Notes: a model not told the origin generated them from the letters alone. A DNA stretch of 64,000 bases from Longispora fulva (GCF_015751905.1 NZ_JADOUF010000001.1:6882001-6946000), one strand, 5' to 3'; counted from the stretch's first letter, positions 19,014 to 27,866 are shown. Numbers and translations are program-made.

Positions 19014-19442
19014 TCAGGCGTTGGAGGGTGCGATAGGGGACGCGGCATCATCAGCGCCATCCGGGCTGAAGTCCGGAGTCATGTCCTTGAGGTGCGGGGC
19101 GCAAGCCTTCCGCAGACTGGCGTACGCGGCGGACGGCATGTCCAGGAGCGCGTCAACGCTGATCGCGGACTGATACGACCATCCGCCAACGAGAGCGACG
19201 ACCACAAGATCGTTGAGTTCGTCAATCAGGTCCAGGGCATCCCCGAGCGACGCGGCGACCCGCTCGGACTCGGCGGGGTCATCGAGCGCGTCCGCGCTTG
19301 TGGACTGAATGGCGGACATGACGGCCTGCTTGCCGGCTAGCTTGGTCTGCATGCGCACGATCGGACGGCGGAGCCGTTCCGGCACGGCCTGGGGGTCGCG
19401 GAGATCCGCCCACGCGCCATCAGGCAGAGAAATACGGTTCAC
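19014..19442 (-). CDS. Tail assembly chaperone
   Basis: 142 residues, helical, with RISLPDGAWADLRDP at the N-terminus. It lies between the major tail protein and tape measure genes, where siphophage tail chaperones are found. These bind the tape measure during tail assembly. GTG start with GAGGAGA upstream. The end overlaps an open -1 frame (see the following segment). Confidence 0.75.
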   Translation of the reverse strand: MNRISLPDGAWADLRDPQAVPERLRRPIVRMQTKLAGKQAVMSAIQSTSADALDDPAESERVAASLGDALDLIDELNDLVVVALVGGWSYQSAISVDALLDMPSAAYASLRKACAPHLKDMTPDFSPDGADDAASPIAPSNA

Positions 19443-19453
19443 GGTGATCTCCT

Positions 19454-20647
19454 CTATTTGAACGTGCCGAACGGAAGAGCATTGGTGACGGTGGCTTTGA
19501 TCGGGCTGTATCCGCCGGACGCGCCGACGTCGGTCACGTTGGCGTCAGCTTCGAAGGTGATCGTGATTTCCGCGTACTTCTTGCCCCGGTTGATTTCCGC
19601 CAAGGTGTAAGCGCACTTGGACATGCGCAGCCGGATACCGGAGAGGTTCGCGCCCGTGCCCTGAGTGAAATTGATGTCAAGGGCGGGCTTGGTGTTCTGG
19701 AGGTACCGGAGAAGTTCGGTCTCATCCTCCATAACCACGGTCAGCTTCCCGCTGACCTCGACCTCTTCCGACCACAGCGCATAGGGGGCCTGGGAGCCGT
19801 CAGCGGCAGGAATCGGCGTGACGGGACGCTTGATTGACACTTCCGCGTCAACCACGTACGTCACGGACGTCCCTGCGATAGCGACCGTGCCTGACCAGCC
19901 CGGCATGGGGGTAACAGGCGTGTAGGAGGGGACGGGCACGGTGCCGAGCACCGAGGCGAGGCTGAGCGCCTTCGCGGAGTACTCCAAAAGACCGTCACCG
20001 TTGAACTTCAGCGCGCATTCGGAGAACTTGAGCCCCGCGAACTGGCGAGTGGTCAGCCCGTTGAAGTCCGTCACGGTCCACGTGGGCGGCTGAGTGGTGC
20101 CGCTGTTGAGCGTGGAGAAAGCGTGAGTGAACGGGGCCGTCACGGGGACGAGAGCGGCACTCGTCGCGTGGGGGTAGGCCAGCGGAGCACCCGTGAGGGG
20201 AATCGTGTACGGGCCGGAACCGGTGGGCGTACCGGTTGTGCGGATCTCAGCGATAGGACCCGCGTCGACTTGAACGAGGGTGCCCGCCGGGATCGAGGCG
20301 AGAGACAGCACCGAGGAAGCGCCGACGATGGACGCGGCCGTGAGCGTCGTCGCGCCGCTGCCGGTAGGGGTGCCGGTCACGGTCACGTCTCCGAGGAGTG
20401 ACAGCGGAATACCGATACTGTCGGCGAACACATCACCCGACCAGTCGTATTCGGCGTGCAGGGGGCCGGGAATGTGGTCGTAGGTCTTGACCGCTGACCC
20501 GCGCATTCCGTTGTCCGGAAGAAGCTTGAGATGGTCTTTCGGCTTGAGTTCGCCACGGAACGGAACGAACAGCGTGGGTGCTGCGATGGTGCCGGGCGTG
20601 GTCTCTTTGCCGAGCCCAAGAATGGAGCGATAAGAGGCAATGGGCAT
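19454..20647 (-). CDS. Major tail tube protein
   Basis: 397 residues. The N-terminal MPIASYRSILGLGKETTPGT and the late ANVTDVGA..GYSPIKATV stretch are typical of actinophage major tail proteins. The ATG at 20647 has GGAGG 7 bases upstream; the in-frame GTG at 20653 is too close to it. An inserted region at about 90-160 contains two TGTPTGSG units that may be a surface-exposed domain. It contains one TTGAC-N8-GTCAA site. Confidence 0.85.
   Translation of the reverse strand: MPIASYRSILGLGKETTPGTIAAPTLFVPFRGELKPKDHLKLLPDNGMRGSAVKTYDHIPGPLHAEYDWSGDVFADSIGIPLSLLGDVTVTGTPTGSGATTLTAASIVGASSVLSLASIPAGTLVQVDAGPIAEIRTTGTPTGSGPYTIPLTGAPLAYPHATSAALVPVTAPFTHAFSTLNSGTTQPPTWTVTDFNGLTTRQFAGLKFSECALKFNGDGLLEYSAKALSLASVLGTVPVPSYTPVTPMPGWSGTVAIAGTSVTYVVDAEVSIKRPVTPIPAADGSQAPYALWSEEVEVSGKLTVVMEDETELLRYLQNTKPALDINFTQGTGANLSGIRLRMSKCAYTLAEINRGKKYAEITITFEADANVTDVGASGGYSPIKATVTNALPFGTFK
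19834..19851. repeat. TTGAC-N8-GTCAA site 4
   Basis: Exact copy; spacer ACTTCCGC. Within the major tail gene, coding VDAEVSI. Confidence 0.85.
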
Positions 20648-20649
20648 GC

Positions 20650-20847
20650 TCACACCTCCTTCGGGGTGTCAGGCTTCGGTTTCGTCGCCGCGCGGGTGCG
20701 CGTGGCCTCTTCCTCTGGTGGCGTGGGAATCCAACGCCCGTCTCCGGGATCGTCGGGCAGCTCCACGGCGGTGTCTCCGGGGCGGGCAGTCACAGATAGG
20801 CCGGGATAGTGCCGCTCGTCTGGGCCGATGTAGTCGAATGCGGGCAT
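20650..20847 (-). CDS. Small head-tail region protein
   Basis: 65 residues from the ATG giving MPAFDYIGPDERHYP, chosen because GGAG lies 5 bases upstream; a longer reading starts inside the spacer. Acidic centre with Pro-rich, basic tail. It ends just before the major tail gene. Likely a minor structural or assembly protein; no family recognised. Confidence 0.6.
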   Translation of the reverse strand: MPAFDYIGPDERHYPGLSVTARPGDTAVELPDDPGDGRWIPTPPEEEATRTRAATKPKPDTPKEV

Positions 20848-20905
20848 GTTCACTCCGTTGATGGCGGCATGTGCCCGCTCGTGGCGGGTCATCGTTCGGC
20901 GGGGG

Positions 20906-21361
20906 TCAGGTGAGCGCATAGACCTCTATCCGTAGGTCCGCGCGGGTGGTACGTCCTTTGTGGTCTTCCTCCGCGTCGGAGGTGTAATCCACTCCGACAG
21001 GGCGGGCAACGAGTGCCAGGCCACCTATGGACGGGTCGGCGCGAACGGCGGACTCGGCAACAGCGGCCAGCGCTGCCGCGCGTTCAAAAACTAGGCGGGC
21101 GTTGTCTCCGCCTCGATAGCACTCAACGATCACGTGAACGGTGTAGGTCTCATCGAGCCAACCCGCCCCGCCGGAACCGACAGCGGCGTGAACGGCAATT
21201 TGGCGGTGCACATCGCCTACGCACACGATGTCTTCGGGCTGATAGGTGCCCGGGGAGTCGTACGCCACCAGCACGCCAGGACCGGCCATCCGCGCGGACA
21301 ACAGGTCGAACAGCGCGCCCTTGATCGTGGCGACCGTAGACGGAGGAATGGGCGTGGTCAT
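20906..21361 (-). CDS. Probable tail terminator/completion protein
   Basis: 151 residues, alpha/beta, located between the connector and the major tail genes. In siphophages this position holds the protein that caps the tail tube and joins it to the head. Pattern TYTVHVIVECYRGGDNARLVFERAAAL agrees with that family in a general way. Its start overlaps the connector stop by one base. Confidence 0.6.
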   Translation of the reverse strand: MTTPIPPSTVATIKGALFDLLSARMAGPGVLVAYDSPGTYQPEDIVCVGDVHRQIAVHAAVGSGGAGWLDETYTVHVIVECYRGGDNARLVFERAAALAAVAESAVRADPSIGGLALVARPVGVDYTSDAEEDHKGRTTRADLRIEVYALT

Positions 21362-22248
21362 TAGGCGATTCCCGGGGGTCGGCGGTGGGGCGCGAGAAGT
21401 TCCGTGACGCGGTTGGGGACAGCGAATCCGATCGGGATACGGTCGGAATCCCCGTCATAGGCCGCTCCGCTACTGCCGAACTTGGGGCGTCCGCCCTGTT
21501 GGGTGAGTTGCCACAGATGGCGGATCAATTCCAGGGCACCCAAGCGCACGTTGTAAGGCACATCAGCGCGTGCGGCCGTGTAGGTGACGCGAATATTTTT
21601 GGCACCCTGGGCGAAGCGCGCAGCCTCACCGGAGAACGTCCGGCGGGTGAGTTGACCTGTCAGCAAATCAACGGTGAAGCCGAACGCGTTGGATTGCGAC
21701 CCAAGGGGCTGTTCGGTCAGCGGGAAGGCCGCAAGGCCGTAGTACTCGGTTGCCGACAGGATCGCGGTTACCGGCTGCCAGGCCAACACCAGGGTGGGGC
21801 TGCCGCCGTCGAACCATTCGGTATGCGTCTCGGGAAGGATCGGCCCAACGATGTTACGAATGATCGGAGTCGCCGCGAGAATGAAGCCGGTCAGTTCGTC
21901 GTTTTGACTCGAATCTGTCAACGGAATGTTGAGGTGGGCTTTGACACTGGGAAGGTCAACGACTTGCTCAACCCCTGCGGGGCGGACCTGAAACTGTGTC
22001 TCGGACACCCACGAGAAGCCGGAGCCGGTAGCCGACCAACGCACGAGGTACGTTCCCGCTGCCGCCAAGGGCGGCACGATCGCGGAATACAGGCCCGTCC
22101 CGGTGTTGGTGACCGGAGGCGTCTGCGTGCTGGCGTCGGGGTTCGTCACGGTCACGATGACCGTCGTCGCGTTGGCGGGCTGCCCGGTGTCGTTGGTGAC
22201 GGTCACGGACAGCGGCACATCTTGGCCTGTGAGATACACCAGAGACAC
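21361..22248 (-). CDS. Head-tail connector with N-terminal Ig-like domain
   Basis: 295 residues in two parts. Residues ~1-95 are a beta-sandwich-like region (VTVTNDTGQPANATTVIVTV ... GTYLVRWSATGSG). Residues ~100-295 are a gp6-like connector (LPSVKAHLNIPLTDSSQNDE, ILAATPIIRNIVG). The Ig-like addition could decorate the neck. It contains one TTGAC-N8-GTCAA site in a reading frame different from the other coding sites. Confidence 0.72.
   Translation of the reverse strand: MSLVYLTGQDVPLSVTVTNDTGQPANATTVIVTVTNPDASTQTPPVTNTGTGLYSAIVPPLAAAGTYLVRWSATGSGFSWVSETQFQVRPAGVEQVVDLPSVKAHLNIPLTDSSQNDELTGFILAATPIIRNIVGPILPETHTEWFDGGSPTLVLAWQPVTAILSATEYYGLAAFPLTEQPLGSQSNAFGFTVDLLTGQLTRRTFSGEAARFAQGAKNIRVTYTAARADVPYNVRLGALELIRHLWQLTQQGGRPKFGSSGAAYDGDSDRIPIGFAVPNRVTELLAPHRRPPGIA
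21904..21921. repeat. TTGAC-N8-GTCAA site 5
   Basis: Exact copy; spacer TCGAATCT. In the connector gene, coding LTDSSQ, the only coding site in this alternative frame. Confidence 0.85.
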
Positions 22249-22262
22249 GGGGCAGCTCCCTT

Positions 22263-22544
22263 CTACGGTCTGGCGTTGGCGCGGGCCTTTCGGGGCGTGG
22301 TCGCCGCGTCGAGCCGATCGAGGACAGCGGCGATGTCTGCGCGCTCGGGAGCGTCGACTTCGGCCCCGTCTGAGGCCCGCCGGGTCGGGGTGAGCGCGTC
22401 GAGGTAGCGGGCGGCCTCAGCGCGGGCGGGGGCTGCGATGGCCGCGAGTTCGGCGCGCACGGCTGCGGCCGTGTCGGTGGCCTTGGCGTTGGTGGCGTCG
22501 CTGAGTTCGTCCAGGAGCCCACGGGCGTAGTTGAAGAAGTTCAC
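22263..22544 (-). CDS. Small helical phage protein
   Basis: 93 residues, Ala/Arg-rich and probably helical, between capsid and connector genes. GTG start. No family recognised; the site often holds small head-completion proteins. Confidence 0.6.
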   Translation of the reverse strand: MNFFNYARGLLDELSDATNAKATDTAAAVRAELAAIAAPARAEAARYLDALTPTRRASDGAEVDAPERADIAAVLDRLDAATTPRKARANARP

Positions 22545-22619
22545 GGGCGTTTCTCCGCATCAAGGCGCACCCCTCGAAGCCCCACGGGTGGCGGGAGCGT
22601 CGAGGGGCGCGGGGGTGGG

Positions 22620-23966
22620 CTAGAACGTCGGAGCAACCAAGCCCGTGCCGTTGATCGTGGCAATGGACTGCGGGTAGCGGCCTGCCTGAAACGACAGGTA
22701 GTTGTACAGGCGAAGCAGGACGCTCATGTTCTGGGCGTAGGTCTGCTGGAAAGCCTCAGCCCTGACCTGTCCCTCCCACAGCCACAGATCCTCGCTGCGC
22801 ATCAGGTAGATGGTGTCCTGATTGGAGCCCGCGCCGACCGTGGTCGGAATGAGCGCGTCCACGTACACCGGGAGTCCGAGGATCGAACCGACGTAGCCCT
22901 GTGACACCTGAGTGTCAAGATTGCCGGCTGCGTTGTTCGGCCCGCCAGCGGCCGGCACGATGAGCGGCCGGTTCTGGGAGTCAAGCTGGGCCTCACACCA
23001 CGCCCACCGACGCGGATGCATCACGATCGCGTCCGGCGGAAGGTAGCGGGACGTGTGGATGGCCTGAATGGCTCCGGCGATCTTGGAGTACAGGGCCGCG
23101 AGCGTCGGGGTAGCCGACGTGTACGTGATGGCCTGGGTACCGGCGAGGATCAGGAGCCCGGTGACCTGGCCGGCGGCACCGGACCCGTAGAGGGTCTGGA
23201 CGTTGACCTGGCGGCCGTAGTCGGCTGCCAGGTCCGCCAGGACCACCTCATCAACGTTGAGCGGGCTCTGCTCCAGGAGCTGGAGAGAAATCGTCTGCCC
23301 GCCCGCGATCGTCACGACCGGGCTGGACACGCTCGTGGTCGTCAGGTCCGTCTGCGGGATACCCGTGTTCTGGGTGGCCTGCACACCCACGACCGTGCCG
23401 GTGGACACCTTCGGGATGTTGATCGAGTCGGTACCGGGCGGCACGACACCCTGACGAACGAGGTTCGCGGACACCCGCCCGGGGCGGGCGTAGCGAACGA
23501 ACTGCTCTTCGAGCCACAGCGGCGGAACGAACTCCCCGCCCGCGCTGTTGACGGTCGACAGGGCGCGGGACTCGGCCGCGTTGCCGTTGTCGGTGCGTGC
23601 CCGGTTGTTGCGGATCAGCCGGTCGTGGGCGTCACGGTCGCCCTTCTCGCGGGCGTTGTACAGGTCCTTGAAGTAGGACAGGTTCCCGTCACGCCGGTAC
23701 ACCTCAGGCTCAGCGGTGACCCGCGCCGGAGCGGGGGTGTCGTAGCGCTTGGACACTTCGGCTGCCGCGTCTGAGCGGGTGACCATCTCGTCCAGCTCCG
23801 CCAGGCGCTCATCAAGGGCGGTCAGTTCGGTGCGGATCTCCTGAAAGCGCGTCTCCTCAACGGTGTTGAGGTTGCGGGCTTCGGCCTTCGGGGCCTGGGT
23901 CAGCGTGTCCAGCTCGACACCGAGCGCGGCACGCCTTGCCAGGAGCTTGGTAATGAGTTCCCTCAC
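22620..23966 (-). CDS. Major capsid protein, HK97 fold
   Basis: 448 residues. An N-terminal coiled-coil scaffold-like segment (~1-110, with KLLARRAALGVELD and LDERLAELDEMV) probably acts as the delta domain removed by the protease. The main domain includes VNSAGGEFVPPLWLEEQFV, the typical start of the mature HK97-type shell protein. GTG start with AAGGAGAG 6 bases upstream. It follows the protease gene after a 129-base gap. Confidence 0.9.
   Translation of the reverse strand: MRELITKLLARRAALGVELDTLTQAPKAEARNLNTVEETRFQEIRTELTALDERLAELDEMVTRSDAAAEVSKRYDTPAPARVTAEPEVYRRDGNLSYFKDLYNAREKGDRDAHDRLIRNNRARTDNGNAAESRALSTVNSAGGEFVPPLWLEEQFVRYARPGRVSANLVRQGVVPPGTDSINIPKVSTGTVVGVQATQNTGIPQTDLTTTSVSSPVVTIAGGQTISLQLLEQSPLNVDEVVLADLAADYGRQVNVQTLYGSGAAGQVTGLLILAGTQAITYTSATPTLAALYSKIAGAIQAIHTSRYLPPDAIVMHPRRWAWCEAQLDSQNRPLIVPAAGGPNNAAGNLDTQVSQGYVGSILGLPVYVDALIPTTVGAGSNQDTIYLMRSEDLWLWEGQVRAEAFQQTYAQNMSVLLRLYNYLSFQAGRYPQSIATINGTGLVAPTF
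22901..22918. repeat. TTGAC-N8-GTCAA site 6 (one mismatch)
   Basis: GTGAC-ACCTGAGT-GTCAA. In the capsid gene, coding LDTQVS on the minus strand. Confidence 0.65.
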
Positions 23967-24024
23967 GTAAAACTCTCCTTGGGGTGGGGAAGGGGTGGGC
24001 GTGCCCGAACGCGGGCAAGCGAAA

Positions 24025-24051
24025 GCCCCGGACCGCGAAGGCGGCCGGGGC
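24025..24051 (-). other. Strong hairpin between protease and capsid genes
   Basis: GCCCCGG/CCGGGGC and CCGC/GCGG form a near-perfect stem with only a short T run (TTT) after it on the coding strand. It may be a partial terminator or processing site that adjusts capsid mRNA level. Confidence 0.5.
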
Positions 24052-24076
24052 GGAAAAACGTCAACAGAAGACGTAA

Positions 24077-24099
24077 GAACGTCTCGGAGATAACGTCAG
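24077..24099. repeat. Shared element with TCTC-N-GAGA core, copy 1
   Basis: GAACGTCTCGGAGATAACGT recurs with three differences at 41719-41738. The core TCTCGGAGA is a palindrome. It overlaps the stop of the protease gene. A protein-binding site is possible; nothing more can be said. Confidence 0.45.
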
Positions 24100-24830
24100 C
24101 GACGCTGAGAGGTCAGACGCGGCGGAGTGTGGAACTGGCGGTACGCGTCGACCACGGCGGCGGGAAGCCCGCCGGGGCAGTCGGGCACCTTCGGGAAGTT
24201 CTCCGCGCCGAACTCGAGGTTCAGCCGGTCGAAGAGTTCGCGCCGCTCGGCCGCGCTGAGCCGGTCGACGGCCTGGGTACCGCGAAGGCTCGCGCCAGCG
24301 GTTGCCGGGTTCGCGCCGTAGTTGACGGCGCTCACGTCTCCCTTGTGGAGGTCTACGGCTGTGATGTCGCGCTGGCTGTAGTCGGGTGACCAGGACTGCC
24401 CAGTGACCCTGAACGCGAAGCTCATTTCATCGACGTCTCCCCGCTCCATCGCGGAGCGCAGGCCCGCAACGATCGGGGACGCGGGGTCTAGCGGGGCCTC
24501 GACGGCAAGGCCGGTGGAGTCCTCCGCGAGGGTGAGTGTGCCGCTCTTGGTCCGCGCGAGCGTGAGCCCGCCGTGGTTGACCAAGAACGCCACATCGGCG
24601 TTGTCCGCCAGGGTCTGACGGAACGCCCCGGACAACACCTGTTCGTTGTAGGAGCCGAGCCAGTCCGCCATTTCGTAGAGCGTGTTCGTGACGCAGGCGT
24701 AGCCCGAGAAAGTCAGGGCCTCTCCGCCGGTGCCGTTGGGGGTTGAGCGGAGTTCTACGCCCGTGTAGCTGATCGTTCGGTACTCGACGGCCCCGAGTGG
24801 GTAGCCGGTCGCGCGGGTCTGGACGGTCAC
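24096..24830 (-). CDS. Prohead protease
   Basis: 244 residues, HK97 prohead protease type. Characteristic segments are GEALTFSGYACV, AFLVNHGG with the expected active His, and DEMSFAFRV. It cleaves the capsid scaffold segment during maturation. Located between portal and capsid, starting within the portal stop (GTGA overlap). Confidence 0.88.
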   Translation of the reverse strand: MTVQTRATGYPLGAVEYRTISYTGVELRSTPNGTGGEALTFSGYACVTNTLYEMADWLGSYNEQVLSGAFRQTLADNADVAFLVNHGGLTLARTKSGTLTLAEDSTGLAVEAPLDPASPIVAGLRSAMERGDVDEMSFAFRVTGQSWSPDYSQRDITAVDLHKGDVSAVNYGANPATAGASLRGTQAVDRLSAAERRELFDRLNLEFGAENFPKVPDCPGGLPAAVVDAYRQFHTPPRLTSQRR

Positions 24831-26104
24831 GGGGTTGGTCCCTCCTCGGGTGGTCCGTTGTTGCCGTTCTGGTCACTGGACGCGGACGGCCCATCAGGGC
24901 CAGGGGCCACCGCGGATTCGTCTTTGCCCGTAGTGGCGCTGTTCAACGGCATGGTGATGTCGTCTCCGCCGGCAATCGGTGGGTAGTTCTCCAGTGCGCG
25001 AATCTCGTTGGTCGTCAACACTCCGGCGGTACGCGCGGCCGTGTAGACCCCGAAGCGGCTGGGGGTGTCCGTCCGCAGAAGGCCCGCGAGGTTGAAGCGG
25101 GCTACCTGGGGCTTGGGGAGCAACGCTGACCACGCGTCTTCGATCCGGCCTGTCCAGCTTTCGAGGGTGAAGCGGGAGAATCCAAGGGCCTGTTGCTCGA
25201 TGCCGGCACCCCATGAGGTGGTGCGGTCGACGCGCCCGAGCATGTGCGGCGGGATGCCGTAGAGCATCGCGATATCAAGGTTTTGGGCTTCGCGGGTTGC
25301 CAGGAACTGGGCGTCTTCAGGGCTGACGCTGATCGGGGTCCAGGACGCGCCCCCGGTCAGCACGCCGACCGTGTGGGCGTTGCGGAGTCCCGTGTGAGAC
25401 GCGGTGAACCGCTCTTTGAGTTGCCGCGCGCGTTCGTTGTCGAGGTCTCCGGGTACCTGCACGATGCCGGACAGGTGAGCGCCGGAGCCGAAGAAGCGGG
25501 AGCCGTACTCTTCGGCAGCCAAGCCGAGTCCGATTGCCTGTCGGGCGTAGGAGATGACGGACAGGCCAACGTCCGCGCCTGGGGTTGACATGCCGACCAT
25601 GTGCAACATGTCGAACGGGTCGACTGGCACGCGGTCAACGGTGAATTCCTTCTGTCCGCCGGTCACGGTGACCCGTACGCGGTCGGGGTGCAGGACTCGC
25701 AGCATGGACGGTCGGCCTACCGCGTCGCGTTCGATGACCGCAGCAAACGCGTTGCCCCGTAGGAGCAGCGACACCATGAGCTGAGCCAGGCCGGTACGCC
25801 GCGAGGGGTAGCGAAGATCGTTCGCGCCCCCGAAAGGGTCGGAGATGATGCGCGGGGCGGGGTCGAGCTGTTCGCGGATCTTCCCGCGCATCCGTACCGC
25901 GTCGAGGGGCAGACCGGCGACGGCTTCGGAGATGATCCGCACGCACGCCATGACGACCAGGAGGGACAGGGCGGTTTCCTCGGTCACGGTCACGCCCGCG
26001 TTGGACAGCGTGTTGAGGCTGCCGTTGCTGGGAATCGCCCACGGGTCACCGGAGCCGGAAGGGGACAACGCGCGCTTGCTCAGCGCGCGGCGGAGGATGC
26101 TCAC
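24827..26104 (-). CDS. Portal protein
   Basis: 425 residues, HK97-family portal. Typical segments: ALSLLVVMACVRIISEAVAG, LLLRGNAFAAVIERD, EDAQFLATREAQNLDIAMLY and GIPPHMLGRVD. The last ~40 residues are low-complexity Gly/Pro/Asn. It forms the DNA-entry ring at one capsid vertex. Confidence 0.93.
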   Translation of the reverse strand: MSILRRALSKRALSPSGSGDPWAIPSNGSLNTLSNAGVTVTEETALSLLVVMACVRIISEAVAGLPLDAVRMRGKIREQLDPAPRIISDPFGGANDLRYPSRRTGLAQLMVSLLLRGNAFAAVIERDAVGRPSMLRVLHPDRVRVTVTGGQKEFTVDRVPVDPFDMLHMVGMSTPGADVGLSVISYARQAIGLGLAAEEYGSRFFGSGAHLSGIVQVPGDLDNERARQLKERFTASHTGLRNAHTVGVLTGGASWTPISVSPEDAQFLATREAQNLDIAMLYGIPPHMLGRVDRTTSWGAGIEQQALGFSRFTLESWTGRIEDAWSALLPKPQVARFNLAGLLRTDTPSRFGVYTAARTAGVLTTNEIRALENYPPIAGGDDITMPLNSATTGKDESAVAPGPDGPSASSDQNGNNGPPEEGPTP

Positions 26105-26322
26105 CGGGCCTCACCCGCTCGACGGCGGGTGAGATATCCACAGGCTGTGGACATGCCCCGGCGGGCGGTTGACAGCAACGTGTCAACTGGCGCCCCATCG
26201 AGTGCGCGCCCCACGAGGAGGAGACACAGCCCAGCGGCAGCCCAACCGGCGACCGGGGACAGGATCGCGGCAGCGACCACGAGGCAGGCAAGGCCCGCCA
26301 GTTCAGCCAGGGTTGACAGCAC
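26101..26322 (-). CDS. Small two-segment membrane protein
   Basis: 73 residues from a GTG with GGAGGTGA 4 bases upstream. Two hydrophobic stretches (about 6-18 and 21-35) precede a basic C-terminus ending TRRRAGEAR. It lies between terminase and portal genes. Function unknown. Its start region coincides with one TTGAC-N8-GTCAA-type site and its middle with another. Confidence 0.65.
   Translation of the reverse strand: MLSTLAELAGLACLVVAAAILSPVAGWAAAGLCLLLVGRALDGAPVDTLLSTARRGMSTACGYLTRRRAGEAR
26169..26186. repeat. TTGAC-N8-GTCAA site 7
   Basis: Exact copy, also TTGACA-N6; spacer AGCAACGT. Codes VDTLLST in the small membrane protein. Confidence 0.85.
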
Positions 26323-26330
26323 CGTGTCAC
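26313..26330. repeat. TTGAC-N8-GTCAA site 8 (one mismatch), over a start codon
   Basis: TTGAC-AGCACCGT-GTCAC. It contains the GTG start (26320-26322) and part of the ribosome-binding site of the small membrane protein gene. Confidence 0.65.
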
Positions 26331-26342
26331 CTCCTTGTCCGG

Positions 26343-27866
26343 TCACAGGTCGTCCCACGCGAGAAAGTCCACGTCGGGGTTTTCAACAGGGGTTTGAACG
26401 GCCCGTTCCAGGGCCATCACGGCAGCAACCGCAAGGTCAATGCGGCGGGTGGAGTGCTTGTGTTCCTTGTAGATCCGCGTACCGCGCGAGTCGGCTTTCA
26501 GAACCGCATTGCCGATGTGGCGAGCCAGGCGCGCGTCCCCGGATTGGGTGAGCTGCCGGTTGACGGCAGCCTCATAGAACCGGGTCGTAGCCGGGGTCAT
26601 CCGGGCTGCCGACTGGGGGAACTCCACCACCGGAAGCCCTTCGTCTTCCAAGACTTGGTAGGTGCGTGCCCACCGGTAGGGGTCACAGACGATCTCGCGG
26701 ACTTGCCAGCGGCGACAGGCTTCCCGGATGGCCTCTTCCACATCGAGGATCGGCACTCGCCATCCGTCACCATCGGCCGGACGCTCCCACAGCTCCACCA
26801 CATCGACATGCGGAATCTCGGCACAACTGACCACAACAAGGGCTGTGCTGTCGCCGTTGAAACTTCCGTCAAAACCTAGGCACACCTCGGAGCCATCGGG
26901 GATCGTCGCGGAGGGGTCCGCGCACGCGTCCCACGCGCCAGCCGGCAGCCACGTTGACGTGCCGGACACCCACGTGTTGGTGCGCTTGATCCGAAACTCA
27001 GCCTCAGGGGTCCGCAGCACAGCGGACGCGAAGTCCTCCGCGTCCACGAGGTCCCCGAAGCCGGGGTTGGCCTCCCGCCAGGTGGCGGGGTCGCGGTGGT
27101 CCGCGTCGAGGTTGACGGGCTCCCACCACGCCATGAAGAACGACGGGTCAACCACTTCGCCTAGGGCTACGCGTTTGCCGTACTCATACAGCGAGTAGCA
27201 CAGGCTGTCTCGCCCCGAGGAGTCGTAACGGCTCCCGGCGGTCGTGATGCCGATCATGAGCGGGGAGGATCGTGCGCCCATGGCTAGGGCCATCACGTCC
27301 CAGAGTTCCCGGTTGGCCTGAACGTGCACTTCATCGAAGAGCGTCAGGGTCGGGTTCAGGCCCTCTTTCGTGTAGCTCTCAGACGACAGGACGCGATAGA
27401 TGGAGCCTGATTCGGGGTGCTCGATGGCGTCGCGGTAGAGCTTCAGGCAACTTGACAGATGCTCGTCAAGTTCGACCATCCGCCGGGCGGCAGCGAAGAC
27501 GATCCTTGCCTGTTCGCGGTCACCCGCGCACGAGTAGACCTCTCCGCCCTGGGGGCCGAAGCGCAGACCGTCAAGGGCGATGCCCGCGCCTAGGGCGCTT
27601 TTGCCGTTCTTGCGGGCAACGCCGATCAGGGCCTGACGGTGCCGGTAGCGCCGATCGGCGCGGCGCGCCAGGAGGAACCGCAGAAGCTTGTGTTGCCAGC
27701 CGCGAAGCTCAAGAAGCGTCCCGGCTGAGCCGGCTACGGAGTCTTTGGTGATGCGGCAAAACGTCTCGATGAAATCGGCGGTGTCCGGTCCGCCGCTCGC
27801 GGACAGTTCCGCGTCGGTGACCGGGGTCAGCCAGCGGGGAGGCCAGCCAGGCGTCAGGAGGTCCAC
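26343..27866 (-). CDS. Terminase large subunit
   Basis: 507 residues. ATPase motor: Walker A-like GVARKNGKS, Walker B LFDEVHV. The C-terminal nuclease domain begins GFDGSFNGDST with the catalytic acid. It packages DNA through the portal and cuts concatemers. GTG start with GGAGGT upstream. It follows the small subunit gene. Confidence 0.95.
   Translation of the reverse strand: MDLLTPGWPPRWLTPVTDAELSASGGPDTADFIETFCRITKDSVAGSAGTLLELRGWQHKLLRFLLARRADRRYRHRQALIGVARKNGKSALGAGIALDGLRFGPQGGEVYSCAGDREQARIVFAAARRMVELDEHLSSCLKLYRDAIEHPESGSIYRVLSSESYTKEGLNPTLTLFDEVHVQANRELWDVMALAMGARSSPLMIGITTAGSRYDSSGRDSLCYSLYEYGKRVALGEVVDPSFFMAWWEPVNLDADHRDPATWREANPGFGDLVDAEDFASAVLRTPEAEFRIKRTNTWVSGTSTWLPAGAWDACADPSATIPDGSEVCLGFDGSFNGDSTALVVVSCAEIPHVDVVELWERPADGDGWRVPILDVEEAIREACRRWQVREIVCDPYRWARTYQVLEDEGLPVVEFPQSAARMTPATTRFYEAAVNRQLTQSGDARLARHIGNAVLKADSRGTRIYKEHKHSTRRIDLAVAAVMALERAVQTPVENPDVDFLAWDDL
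27452..27469. repeat. TTGAC-N8-GTCAA site 9
   Basis: Exact copy; spacer AGATGCTC. In the terminase gene, coding LDEHLSS. Confidence 0.85.

Noticed and set aside
21941-21959. TTGAC-N9-GTCAA in the connector gene
   Set aside because: Arms match but the spacer is 9; not counted because half-site phasing would differ.
24025-24051. Hairpin before the capsid gene as a full terminator
   Set aside because: Only three T follow on the coding strand, and the capsid gene needs read-through; listed as a hairpin only.
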